A DNA stretch of 64,000 bases from Candidatus Riflebacteria bacterium HGW-Riflebacteria-1 (GTDB taxonomy: Bacteria > Muiribacteriota > Ozemobacteria > Ozemobacterales > Ozemobacteraceae), in contig PGYB01000010.1 in assembly GCA_002839445.1 (NCBI GenBank), forward strand, positions 62,001-126,000, given 5' to 3'. Numbering within the stretch: position 1 is the first letter of the stretch; every line of letters starts with the position of its first letter. Below, piece by piece: positions 18,283 to 26,837 of the stretch. The translations under genes and the position numbers were made by a program. The notes below the pieces were generated by a model. It had not been told where the DNA came from, ran no database searches, and was given only the letters and a program-made list of their open reading frames with translations.

Positions 18283-19493
18283 ACAGAAGGTTTGCCTATA
18301 AGGCTCTCGATCTGAACGGCAAAAGCATGGAAGGCTTCATGGAAGCCTCAACACCGGAAGAGGTCGGCACCTGGCTGGCCGATCGCAACTATTTTGTTCT
18401 CGAAATAGCTTCGGCCCCTTTACAGACTCTGGTAGCGTCAGGCAAAGCCGAGCTGAGAATTTCGGCGCAGCGCATGAATTTTTTTCTACTGCAGCTGTCG
18501 AGTCTTATCAACGCCGGCTGTCCTCTAATCATGAGTCTGACTGCGCTTTATCGCCAGACCCCAAAGGGAGCGTTGCGCGAACTGCTCAAAGATCTGCGCG
18601 AAAAGATCGAATCAGGCAAGTCTTTTTCTGAGGCTCTGAAAGCTCACCGTCACGTCTTTTCAAATCTGTTCATCACCATGGTAGAGGTCGGCGAGATCGG
18701 CGGTATTCTCGGCGAAATTCTTGAACGCTACGCGAACATCAACGACGCCATGTATCGGCTGCGCGCCAAGATCATCAAATCGATGATTTACCCGGCCATT
18801 CTGCTGATTTTTACCCTGCTGGTAGCCTGGGCATTGCTCACTTACGTTTTTCCGGTTTTCATCGAAAAAATTCAGGTAAGCGGTGACATGCTGCCACTGC
18901 CAACGCGAATAGTACTCACCGCATCTGATCTGCTTACCGGTCATTCTTTTTTAATTGGCGGCCTGGTCATGCTGGCAGTATTCGGTTTTGTCATGTTGCG
19001 CCGTTCGGAATCTGGTGCGCGCATGATCTCCAGAACCGTCATACGGGTTCCATTGCTGGGCTCAATGTTTCAGCAGATGGAGCTCTCTCTGTTCGCGCGT
19101 ATTCTCGGCACCCTGCTCAAATGCGGCGTACCGATTCTCACCTCGCTTCAGGCCGTTGAAAAAGCTCTGGGCAATGTCGTCTACAAGGACGCAATCAACA
19201 CGGTAAGAGAAGCTGTCAGCCGCGGTGAATCGCTGACGCAAGCAATCGGCAAGTTTCGCGACCTGTTTCCCGAAAGCATCATTCTGATGGCCGACGTTGG
19301 CGAACGCGGCGGCAACACTGGCGAAATGCTGGAAAAAGCCGGTATTATCTATGAACGCGATCTTGAAACAACGATCGAAACACTTGTTTCATTGCTGCAA
19401 CCGGCCCTGGTAATCTTTCTGGCTATTTTCGTGGTCACTCTGACCATGGCAATGTACCTACCATTGTTTGACATAATTAAAACTGTGAGATAA
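18279..19493 (+). CDS. pilC: Inner-membrane platform protein PilC/GspF
   Basis: 404 residues, GTG start overlapping the pilB stop (GTGA). Two homologous T2SSF domains each end in membrane helices. Helices are visible near residues 165-190 (YPAILLIFTLLVAWALLTYVF), 215-235, and at the C-terminus (LQPALVIFLAIFVVTLTMAMYLPLF). The family motif VEVGEIGG, near residue 130, recurs as ADVGERGG in the second half. It couples PilB to pseudopilin insertion. Confidence 0.95.
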   Translation: MNRRFAYKALDLNGKSMEGFMEASTPEEVGTWLADRNYFVLEIASAPLQTLVASGKAELRISAQRMNFFLLQLSSLINAGCPLIMSLTALYRQTPKGALRELLKDLREKIESGKSFSEALKAHRHVFSNLFITMVEVGEIGGILGEILERYANINDAMYRLRAKIIKSMIYPAILLIFTLLVAWALLTYVFPVFIEKIQVSGDMLPLPTRIVLTASDLLTGHSFLIGGLVMLAVFGFVMLRRSESGARMISRTVIRVPLLGSMFQQMELSLFARILGTLLKCGVPILTSLQAVEKALGNVVYKDAINTVREAVSRGESLTQAIGKFRDLFPESIILMADVGERGGNTGEMLEKAGIIYERDLETTIETLVSLLQPALVIFLAIFVVTLTMAMYLPLFDIIKTVR

Positions 19494-19541
19494 AGTAACA
19501 GAGACTGCAATCGTGTGTCGCAAAATCTTCGTGGAGGCTCT

Positions 19542-20057
19542 ATGCGAAAAAAAGGTTTTTCACTTGTCGAGTTATTGATCGTTGTTCTGGTAATAGGCAT
19601 TCTGGTTGCCATTGCCATTCCGAGATATCAGAGTATCGCCTCCATTGCCCGCGCAAAATCATGCCTGTCCAATCAAAAGGGTGTTGAAAGTCTGATTTCG
19701 CTGTGGGAAGCCAAAAATTTTGAGCTTGATTCCGGCAAAAATCGCTGGTCATGGGTTGATCGCTCAGGTAATATGCGCTGGAAATATTCTAACGCGCTGC
19801 TGCAGCTTAACGATATCGCCAAAGACACCAAGCTGTTTATCTGCCCCGAAGCCGCTAACCGCTGGGGTTACACCTGGAACGGCTCAAGCTACCGCTTTTA
19901 CAACACCGACAACACTGGTCTGTGGATAATTGGTTCAACCGGCAAAATGGGCGGTCGCGGCGTAGTCTGCGCCCTCAGACTTGGCACCCGCTGGATCGGC
20001 ATGAACGGCCAGATGGGCCCGGACGGCTCAAAGGACAGCGCTCACCACTACTGGTAA
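19542..20057 (+). CDS. Major pseudopilin, PulG-like
   Basis: 171 residues. The ATG at 19542 sits 6 bases after GGAGG; a GTG at 19515 in the same frame is less likely. Leader MRKKG is followed by FSLVELLIVVLVIGILVAIA, the canonical G-cleaved prepilin signal with Glu at +5, then IPRYQSI as in PulG and PilA. The soluble domain is Trp/Gly/Asn-rich with two cysteines (CLSNQKG, ICPEA). First of five pseudopilin genes, so the most likely main subunit. Confidence 0.85.
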   Translation: MRKKGFSLVELLIVVLVIGILVAIAIPRYQSIASIARAKSCLSNQKGVESLISLWEAKNFELDSGKNRWSWVDRSGNMRWKYSNALLQLNDIAKDTKLFICPEAANRWGYTWNGSSYRFYNTDNTGLWIIGSTGKMGGRGVVCALRLGTRWIGMNGQMGPDGSKDSAHHYW

Positions 20058-20062
20058 GCCGA

Positions 20063-20566
20063 ATGGCAAAGAGCAGAAGCTGTCAGGCTGAAGGCTCAGT
20101 CAACAGTGCTATTAAGGGGTCGCGCCTCCACAAACGCAGTCTTTACAGTGAGACCCCGCGCAATGTTGCTGGCTTCACGCTGATCGAGGTATTAATCGTT
20201 GTTCTGGTAATGGGCGTGCTTTTTGGCACCGGACTTTCAGTTTATTCAGGTGTTACCCGAGACTCCCAGCTACGCACCAGAACAGATGAGCTGACCAGCT
20301 TCTTTGCCGCCTGCCGCCACCGTGCCATGTTGCGAAAAACTCCACTCAACATCTTGTTTACAAATGGCTACCTCGGAACAGATAAGGCGCCAAATCTTCG
20401 CCAGAGACTGTCGGAGGTAGACAGTGCGTTTGCTTCGCAGCTTTTTAATGGCATCTATGTCGGTACAGATGGAAAATTCACTCGCAACGGCAGCGTTGTT
20501 AACAAGCTGCACCTTCCGGTAAAGCTGCCGGGCGGCCACATCAGTGTTTTAACTATTGAGTTATAA
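20063..20566 (+). CDS. Minor pseudopilin, PulH-like, with long leader
   Basis: 168 residues from the ATG at 20063. The prepilin signal GFTLIEVLIVVLVMGVLFG is clear, but it is preceded by a leader of 36 residues, far longer than the usual 5-10. No in-frame ATG, GTG or TTG closer to the signal was found. The soluble domain after the helix resembles H-type pseudopilins (TRTDELTSFFAACRHRAMLR). Ends immediately before the next ATG. Confidence 0.75.
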   Translation: MAKSRSCQAEGSVNSAIKGSRLHKRSLYSETPRNVAGFTLIEVLIVVLVMGVLFGTGLSVYSGVTRDSQLRTRTDELTSFFAACRHRAMLRKTPLNILFTNGYLGTDKAPNLRQRLSEVDSAFASQLFNGIYVGTDGKFTRNGSVVNKLHLPVKLPGGHISVLTIEL

Positions 20567-20986
20567 ATGAACAAATCTTTGCCAGTCAACAGAATCAGAA
20601 CAAACACGCATTTGAAAAGCGGGTTCTCGCTGCTTGAAATTCTGATCACCCTGCTGGTTCTTTCGGGCTCTATAGTCATTATGTTTTCAGGCTTCGACAC
20701 TGCGGCACAACTCGACCTGTTCGCCAGTTTCGAATCAGAAGCGGCTTTTCTTGCCGAACGTGAGATTGAACTGCTGAAATCTGAAATTTTGCAGGGTCGC
20801 GTCAAACCTGCTGCCGGCTCACTGCCCAGCCGATTCAGGCTTAAGCCTGGCTGGAAACTGGCCAATGTAATGTCAGCGGTTGACAGCGAAGATGCCGTAC
20901 GTCTGATCTGCTCGATCAGCAAGGGCGATCGCCTGTTTCAGCTTGAATCATTCTTGTATGCGCCAGGTGCGGGAGCAAAGAAATGA
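20567..20986 (+). CDS. Minor pseudopilin, PulI/PilV-like
   Basis: 139 residues. Leader of 18 residues, then GFSLLEILITLLVLSGSIV with Glu at +5. The soluble domain is short, with the ESEAAFLAEREIELLK helix typical of I-type subunits. The ATG follows the previous stop with no gap and the 3' end overlaps the next gene by 4 bases. Confidence 0.75.
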   Translation: MNKSLPVNRIRTNTHLKSGFSLLEILITLLVLSGSIVIMFSGFDTAAQLDLFASFESEAAFLAEREIELLKSEILQGRVKPAAGSLPSRFRLKPGWKLANVMSAVDSEDAVRLICSISKGDRLFQLESFLYAPGAGAKK

Positions 20987-21381
20987 CTTGTAAAAAAGGA
21001 TTTTCGCTGCTCGAAATAACTGTGGTAATGCTGATCATGGGCCTGACCATCACCGCTCTGCTGCAGATGTTTGACTGGAGCCAGATGCGCTACGCTGACA
21101 TCTCACGCGGCTGGCAAAAGCGGGCAGGGCTGACTGAAATTCGTCTCTGGCTACGCGACCGCATAATGCACGCAGAGGCCGACAAAATTACCATTGCCAA
21201 CCTGGAGAAGGCAGTCAGACTCCCGGCCGGGTTGCGTATCGCATCACTAAGACTGCGACCACATAACGACAACACCTGGTTTATCACTGTCGATTACTTT
21301 GACGACCGCAATCGCAACAACAAACCTGACCCCGGCGAATCTGCGACACGGCTGTTCTGTTTCCGCGGGAGGGCTGCATGA
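20983..21381 (+). CDS. Minor pseudopilin, PulJ-like
   Basis: 132 residues, with leader MTCKKG and prepilin signal FSLLEITVVMLIMGLTITAL. The soluble domain carries the DDRNRNNKPD turn. Overlaps neighbours by 4 bases on both sides, keeping the I-J-K order. Confidence 0.75.
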   Translation: MTCKKGFSLLEITVVMLIMGLTITALLQMFDWSQMRYADISRGWQKRAGLTEIRLWLRDRIMHAEADKITIANLEKAVRLPAGLRIASLRLRPHNDNTWFITVDYFDDRNRNNKPDPGESATRLFCFRGRAA

Positions 21382-21785
21382 AAAAGCGCGGTTTCAGCCT
21401 GTATCTGACTTTTCTGATCAGCACAGTAATATTTCTGCTGGTTACTGCCAGCTATGAAATCAGCAAGACGGCACTCGATCTCGGGCGATCTGAAGCGGTT
21501 GAGACCCAGGTGTTCCACGCTGCCGACGGCGGAATTGAACGCGGACTGGCGCGATTACGCAAAAAATACGCGCCTTTTACCATGAGCTACAGTTCTGTGA
21601 TTAACAGTCACCGTCGTCTGGTAATAAGCGTCGAAGCAGTCAAGAGCGCAGAAGCAATAGACCTGCTGGTAGCAGCAAGCCTATTTGAAGGCACCAGAGA
21701 AATCACGAGACAGCAACTTAAAAGAACCGGAATTACAAATCTGAAGGGGCGCAATGGCATCGGAAGGCTAGTGGAGGCCACATGA
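21378..21785 (+). CDS. Minor pseudopilin, PilX/GspK-like
   Basis: 135 residues. Leader MKKRG, then FSLYLTFLISTVIFLLVTAS; the +5 Glu is absent (FSLYL), as is usual in GspK/PilX-type tip subunits. The helix continues with FHAADGGIERGLARL, the family's helical pattern. Overlaps the PilM-like gene by 4 bases. Confidence 0.7.
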   Translation: MKKRGFSLYLTFLISTVIFLLVTASYEISKTALDLGRSEAVETQVFHAADGGIERGLARLRKKYAPFTMSYSSVINSHRRLVISVEAVKSAEAIDLLVAASLFEGTREITRQQLKRTGITNLKGRNGIGRLVEAT

Positions 21786-23467
21786 AAAACACCAACAAAA
21801 ACGGCTTATACGCAGCGTTTGATATAGGCACTGCAGCAATCAAGGCAGCAATAATCGAGATCACCGACTCAGGAAAGCGCATCGCGACGATCGAAGAAGA
21901 GGTATTAAAGCCGATTGGCGAGTTTCCTGGCGAGGAAGAGCATCGCCTGCATGTTATCGAGTCGCTTAAAAGCCTTGCCGGCCGCCTTCCGATCAAGGAC
22001 TGCCGGCACGTGGCGGCGCTGTATTCTAACCGCGAACTGCAGGTCAAGATCATCGAACTGCCAGGTCAGGTGCAGATTGAGCAGATTGACAAGATTCTCA
22101 ACTGGGAAGCCAAAAAGCTGCTCTCACCGAACTTTAGAGAGGAGCCCTACGCTTTCGCTTACAAGCTCGTGCGCAAAAATCCTTATATGGTGGCATTGGC
22201 GGTCATACCACAGCGTCTGCTTGAGCGCTTTGCCGACATGTTTGAAGTCGCCGGCATAAATCTCGAAAGTATGTATGGCGAAGTCTTTGCTGCCGACGCT
22301 CTCAAGGAAATCGTCGACATTTCCGGGCTGCCAGCCATGTCGATCGTTAATTTCGGGCACAGCGGCACGCATCTGCAGATTTTTGCCGCTGGCGAGTTGC
22401 GTTTTTACAGATTTATACCATCAGGAATGTCTGAAATGACCATTCCGCCCACTGATAACGAGTTTGAAATGTTCGCCCAGAAAATTCGCTTCAGTTTCGA
22501 TTATTTCCGCGCCATCAGCAAACTTAATCAGATCGACAGTGTCTTTTTCATGGGTGGCGGAGCAGCTCTTCAGGGCGCAATGCCATTTTCCCGCACTTAC
22601 TTCAATCCATCACGCGTCAACATCGTCGATACTTCATCTGGCATTGATATCAGTCCGATCCTGCCTGAACTGGCCGACAATGCGCCGGCAGAAGAAAAGC
22701 AGCGCCGCCTGCTGCCGTTTATTCCGGCGATAGGCGCAATCCTGGCGTGTCTCTCTGAACAGTCTGTAACAATGAACTTGAGTGCCTGCCTAAAAAACAA
22801 AAAGCGCGAAAAGCGTATGCAGAAACTGGCACGACTGCTGCCACTCTGGATTGGCACCGCCGGTGTACTGCTGATAATGGTCGTTCTGTTCAGCATGCGA
22901 ATCAATCTTGAACAGGAGATTGCAGACACGCAGAAGCAGCTCGAAACCGCCAAAAGATTTTCAGAAACGGTAAGCATCAAAACAAGCCAGATGCGGGCCG
23001 CACTCGACACCAGCGTAAAACTCAGTCCACCAGCGCGCAAGGCTCTTGAGCCGATCATTCAGAACCGGCTGACTGTTGACCAGTTACTGTTTGTGCTGGC
23101 TAATGACAAACCAGAAGGGTTGCGGGTCGACGAGATACTGCTGCGAACCGATAGCGAAGCTGAGAGCATCGACCTGCGCAGCGAAGATGCCGCCCCGCAG
23201 GGCGATTCAGGCGAATATGGTGACGACGTCCAGAAAAACGAGTTCGCGAGCACTCTAACTGAAGAACTCGGGGACTCAGAACAGTTCGGCGAAGGCCTGA
23301 TCGCTAAGGTCGTTGTAATCAAAGGCACCGCCCTGAGCAACGAAGAATTGAGCAAGTATACCAGCACGTTATCCGAAAAGCGCGTTATCGCACGTTATAG
23401 AGCCATAAGCAGCCGCAAGGGCAGCTCTTCCGGGCTTGAATTTCTTATCAGGGGAGAATTGCCATGA
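21782..23467 (+). CDS. PilM-PilN fusion (GspL-like) assembly protein
   Basis: 561 residues. Residues 8-340 form an actin-like ATPase fold with FDIGTAAIKAA as phosphate-1 loop, NFGHSGTHLQIF and MGGGAALQG, as in PilM. A transmembrane helix follows near 357-375 (WIGTAGVLLIMVVLFSM), then a periplasmic coiled coil and ferredoxin-like domain as in PilN. One polypeptide thus does the job of PilM plus PilN, equivalent to GspL: linking cytoplasmic PilB to periplasmic PilO. Confidence 0.85.
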   Translation: MKNTNKNGLYAAFDIGTAAIKAAIIEITDSGKRIATIEEEVLKPIGEFPGEEEHRLHVIESLKSLAGRLPIKDCRHVAALYSNRELQVKIIELPGQVQIEQIDKILNWEAKKLLSPNFREEPYAFAYKLVRKNPYMVALAVIPQRLLERFADMFEVAGINLESMYGEVFAADALKEIVDISGLPAMSIVNFGHSGTHLQIFAAGELRFYRFIPSGMSEMTIPPTDNEFEMFAQKIRFSFDYFRAISKLNQIDSVFFMGGGAALQGAMPFSRTYFNPSRVNIVDTSSGIDISPILPELADNAPAEEKQRRLLPFIPAIGAILACLSEQSVTMNLSACLKNKKREKRMQKLARLLPLWIGTAGVLLIMVVLFSMRINLEQEIADTQKQLETAKRFSETVSIKTSQMRAALDTSVKLSPPARKALEPIIQNRLTVDQLLFVLANDKPEGLRVDEILLRTDSEAESIDLRSEDAAPQGDSGEYGDDVQKNEFASTLTEELGDSEQFGEGLIAKVVVIKGTALSNEELSKYTSTLSEKRVIARYRAISSRKGSSSGLEFLIRGELP

Positions 23468-24099
23468 ACAATATCAAGACCAATCTGGCAGCACTGCTTA
23501 TTGTGCTGATCGTGGTCTTTTCGATAGGGCGCCTGTTTCTGCTTGCCAATTTGCAAAAACAGCTTGAACAGTCACAGTCACAGCTGGCACAGTATCAGGC
23601 AAATCAGGAGGCTATCGAAGCCGAGCAGGAAAAGCTCAGCGCCCAGATCAAAAAGAGCGACTCACCTGTGCGCAGCAACAAATTGCTGCTGCCAGGACAG
23701 GAAGCCTCACTACTGCGTTCGATTCTTGATCTCGGCGGCAAGAGCCTGCGGCTAAACTCCTACGCAATGCTGCCAACGTTCAGGGTCAAGAATGCCGATG
23801 AGACAATGTATTCTGCAAGTCCGATGGCAGCTGTCAGTGAAGAACTGCCCCAGCTTGACGATCAGGGTATGCCGGTCGGACTGGCAACTGAATCTGACGA
23901 AGAGTGGCCTGGCGTTGAAATAATGCCGGTCAAACTTACTTTTACATCAACCTATCGTTCATTCGGCAAGTTTCTGAGCGAAGCTGGCAAACTAATGCCG
24001 GTGAGCGCAGTAAGATCGCTGGATCTGCTGCTGAAAAATGAAGGCATTGTAAAGGGCACTCTGATCATGAATTTTCCTGTTGCTGAAACCAACAAATAG
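23464..24099 (+). CDS. PilO/GspM-like inner-membrane protein
   Basis: 211 residues with one N-terminal membrane helix (ALLIVLIVVFSIGRLFLLA), a Gln/Glu-rich coiled coil (about 28-70) and a C-terminal periplasmic domain with the TYRSFGKFLSEAG signature expected in PilO-type ferredoxin folds. It starts at ATG with GGGGAG upstream, overlapping the fusion gene by 4 bases. Confidence 0.8.
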   Translation: MNNIKTNLAALLIVLIVVFSIGRLFLLANLQKQLEQSQSQLAQYQANQEAIEAEQEKLSAQIKKSDSPVRSNKLLLPGQEASLLRSILDLGGKSLRLNSYAMLPTFRVKNADETMYSASPMAAVSEELPQLDDQGMPVGLATESDEEWPGVEIMPVKLTFTSTYRSFGKFLSEAGKLMPVSAVRSLDLLLKNEGIVKGTLIMNFPVAETNK

Positions 24100-24122
24100 C
24101 AGCCGAAACTGAGGAGACAAAA

Positions 24123-24443
24123 ATGCAGAACGAAACCTGGAAATGGGGCGTCGTGTTCATATTGCTGGCAATTTTTCTGGTAACCGCCAATCAGGCCTAC
24201 CAACACGTTACCAGTCAGGAAACCTTTGAGCCACCCGATGATTATATGAAAGGCGACTCATGGGATATCGAGCACCAGAGTGGCCCGGGAGCGGGTCAGC
24301 CGATGCAGCTTTCGCCGGACCAGCCGGAAGGATTTGACCGGCCGCTTGGCGAACCGGCATCAGAGCCGGCAGAAGTTCTTGAACCCATTGTAATTGAAGA
24401 CGACATCGACTGGAACAAGGTCAAAGACCCTTCTGAGGAATGA
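24123..24443 (+). CDS. Small single-pass membrane protein of the pilus operon
   Basis: 106 residues: one N-terminal helix (WGVVFILLAIFLVTANQAY) and a Pro/Glu/Asp-rich tail ending in acidic residues. GAGGAG precedes the ATG. In position it matches PilP or GspC (the partners that reach the secretin), but it has no HR or PDZ domain; it may be only an anchor. It overlaps the next gene by 4 bases. Confidence 0.65.
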   Translation: MQNETWKWGVVFILLAIFLVTANQAYQHVTSQETFEPPDDYMKGDSWDIEHQSGPGAGQPMQLSPDQPEGFDRPLGEPASEPAEVLEPIVIEDDIDWNKVKDPSEE

Positions 24444-25255
24444 ACCGCATGCGGACAAAGCATTTTGCTGCCGCCATATTACTTGCGCTGCTGGTAGCCT
24501 GTCCAGACGCAAGATCGCACGGCCTTGAGCTTCAGCCACAGTTGCGCGAGGCTGAAAGGCTCTATCAGGCCGGGCGTTATCAGGATGCGGCACATGCGGC
24601 CAGCGAGCTGCTGCGATTTTTTCCTGATGAGATGCAGGCACTTCTGGTCGCCGGGATGAGCGAATACAACTGCGGCAATTATCTCGAAGCTCAAAAACAC
24701 TTTAAAAAGGCGCACTCCATGGCGCCGCGGCACCCTCTGGTGCTTGAGTATGTTGCCCTGCTTCGCGAAATAGAATACCGCAGCGGCTCACTTTCGCAAA
24801 ACCCGCAATTTAAAGCAAGCGGCAACGAATATGAAACCGCGCGCTATTTTAAGCGTGGTTACTTCGGGCCAGGGTTTACCAATACCTCTGCCAGCCTTGC
24901 TGACCCGGGAATCGCCACGGCAAAGGTGGCGCTCGCCACGCCATATCCACCGGTTGACAGCATTTTTAAAATACAACCAGTGATTGATATCGCAGAAAGA
25001 GCTTTTGCAGCAGCAAACTATCACAAGTCGTATCTGTTTTACTCGCAGCTTCTCGCGGCCGAGCCCACTAATCGCAAGTATTTACTGGGTCGTGCCGAAT
25101 CAGCGTTTCACATGAAACGCTTCCGACAGGTGGTAGATATGCTGGGGCCTCTGATGGCCGCGCCAGAGCAGCAAGGGTTCAGCGAACAGCAGATTGCAAA
25201 AGCTCGCGAACTGCTCAGCGATGCGCGGCAAAAGGCATTTTCAGGAGAGCTTTAA
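24440..25255 (+). CDS. Periplasmic TPR protein ending the pilus operon
   Basis: 271 residues with signal peptide (AAAILLALLVACPDARS). The cysteine near the end of the signal does not form a good lipobox, so it is probably soluble. TPR pairs include AGRYQDAAHAASELLRFFPD and GNYLEAQKHFKKAHSMAP near the N-terminus and more near residues 190-240. ATG at 24440; a second ATG at 24449 is possible. It meets motB tail to tail with only 4 bases between. Confidence 0.7.
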   Translation: MNRMRTKHFAAAILLALLVACPDARSHGLELQPQLREAERLYQAGRYQDAAHAASELLRFFPDEMQALLVAGMSEYNCGNYLEAQKHFKKAHSMAPRHPLVLEYVALLREIEYRSGSLSQNPQFKASGNEYETARYFKRGYFGPGFTNTSASLADPGIATAKVALATPYPPVDSIFKIQPVIDIAERAFAAANYHKSYLFYSQLLAAEPTNRKYLLGRAESAFHMKRFRQVVDMLGPLMAAPEQQGFSEQQIAKARELLSDARQKAFSGEL

Positions 25256-25259
25256 CCGG

Positions 25260-26000
25260 TTAGTCCCAGTTAAAATCGCGCACTACTTTTTTCTTGGTTG
25301 AAAGCACGATGATTTCGACGCGGCGGTTTATTTCGCGATTTTCATTACTTGTATTTGCTACTTTTGGCCTGAATTCGCCATAGCCCTGCGCCGAAAAGCG
25401 CTCAGGGTCCTGCTGCATCTTATCGACAAAGAACCTCACCACTGAGCAGGCACGCGCAGTAGAAAGTTCCCAGTTTGACGGGAAAGTGCCGGTGCGCGTT
25501 GGCTGGTCGTCAGTATGTCCGTCGATACGAATATAGTTGTCGATCGTGCCCAGAACCGGCACCAGCGAGGTCAGCACTTCTTCGGCGCCGCGACGCATCT
25601 CGGCGCGACCACTCTCGAACAGAACATTGGCTGGAATCTCGATCTTGACCATCTGATCGGAAGCCATTACCAGCATACGATCAGTTGCGGGAGATTTTCG
25701 CAGCTGATTCCTGACCTTTTTGACCAGATGCGGAATCTCGCTCTTGCGTGACGATGGCGTCAGCAAAATCCCCTTGCCGCCATGTGTAAGCCATTGGCTT
25801 GAACCCTGCGCAGAGTTGATGCTGAATACGGCGTGAAACTTTTCGTCACGCGATTCGCTTTCCTGGCGCTTTTTTGGTGAATCCAGCGAAGAGAACGCGA
25901 ACAGCATAACAAAGAAGCAGAGCATGTTCGTAACCAGGTCTGCATAAGATACAAACCATAAGGGTGCCGAAATCTCTTCAGCTTTTTTTCTCTTAGCCAC
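25260..26000 (-). CDS. motB: MotB-like stator protein with OmpA domain
   Basis: 246 residues from a GTG at 26000, nine bases after AGGAG; a longer frame to 26033 lies within motA. The membrane helix contains SYADLVTNMLCFFVMLFAF, with the proton-carrying aspartate of MotB. The OmpA-like peptidoglycan-binding domain has GHTDDQPTRTG and NREINRRVEI. With MotA it forms an ion-driven stator for rotating flagella or a gliding-type motor. No other flagellar gene is nearby. Confidence 0.9.
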   Translation of the reverse strand: MAKRKKAEEISAPLWFVSYADLVTNMLCFFVMLFAFSSLDSPKKRQESESRDEKFHAVFSINSAQGSSQWLTHGGKGILLTPSSRKSEIPHLVKKVRNQLRKSPATDRMLVMASDQMVKIEIPANVLFESGRAEMRRGAEEVLTSLVPVLGTIDNYIRIDGHTDDQPTRTGTFPSNWELSTARACSVVRFFVDKMQQDPERFSAQGYGEFRPKVANTSNENREINRRVEIIVLSTKKKVVRDFNWD

Positions 26001-26793
26001 CTTCGCCAAGCTCCTCAGAAAGATGCAGCTCATTGAACTGCAGTCTGGACTGGTCAGACATAAAGGCCAGCAGGCGCTCCTGAATGATGCGCGGGTGTAC
26101 GCCGGCTGCTATAAACATGCAGCCGCGCGCGATTATTTCCCCATACATCTGCTCGGCATTACTGCGCTCTTCAGCCTTTTTGCCGAAAGGAATAAACAAA
26201 AGGTTGGCTGCTACCGCACCATAGAAGGTCGTAATCAGAGCAACCGCCATATTGGGACCGATTGAAGTCGGGTCATCAAGGTTGCCAAGCAGACCGACGA
26301 GACCCATAATTGTGCCGATCATTCCAAACGCCGGAATAACCGAAGAAAGAAAGTCGAGCGCCGCCTTGACGTCGGCGTGGCGGTTGGCGCGCGAATCGAG
26401 CTCAGTATCAAGAATGTCTTCGATAATCTTCACATCAACGCCGTCAACGACCATCTGCAGGCCACGCGCTAAAAATGGTTCATCTATTTCGGCAATGCGC
26501 GAATCGAGGGCAAGAATGCCCTCTTTGCGCGCAACGTCGGCGGTGAGAAGAATGCTGCTGACAAGCTTCATGTAGTTGTATTCTTTTGGAGCCATGTAAC
26601 AGAATTTGATCATTCGCAGCGCTGCCATCGTGCGATCATAGCTGTAGGCAACCGCCATGGCTGACAGGCCACCGCCGAAAACGACGAAAACCGACGGAAT
26701 GTTGATAAACGCGCTGAGACTGCCGCCCATTTTAATGCCGACAGCGATCAGAATGATTCCCAACACCGTGCCAAATACTGTATTGTTATCCAA
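25993..26793 (-). CDS. motA: MotA-like stator protein
   Basis: 266 residues, TTG start eight bases after AGGAG. Four membrane segments are visible, two near the N-terminus and two near residues 150-210. PAFGMIGTIMGLVGLL contains the conserved proline of TM3, and the cytoplasmic loop carries the charged stretch (ALDSRIAEIDEPFLARGLQM) that contacts the rotor. Overlaps motB by 8 bases. Confidence 0.9.
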   Translation of the reverse strand: MDNNTVFGTVLGIILIAVGIKMGGSLSAFINIPSVFVVFGGGLSAMAVAYSYDRTMAALRMIKFCYMAPKEYNYMKLVSSILLTADVARKEGILALDSRIAEIDEPFLARGLQMVVDGVDVKIIEDILDTELDSRANRHADVKAALDFLSSVIPAFGMIGTIMGLVGLLGNLDDPTSIGPNMAVALITTFYGAVAANLLFIPFGKKAEERSNAEQMYGEIIARGCMFIAAGVHPRIIQERLLAFMSDQSRLQFNELHLSEELGEGG

Positions 26794-26837
26794 AGGAAAT
26801 TCTCCTGCAGTTCAGCCCGAGCTGAACGAATTGTTGA

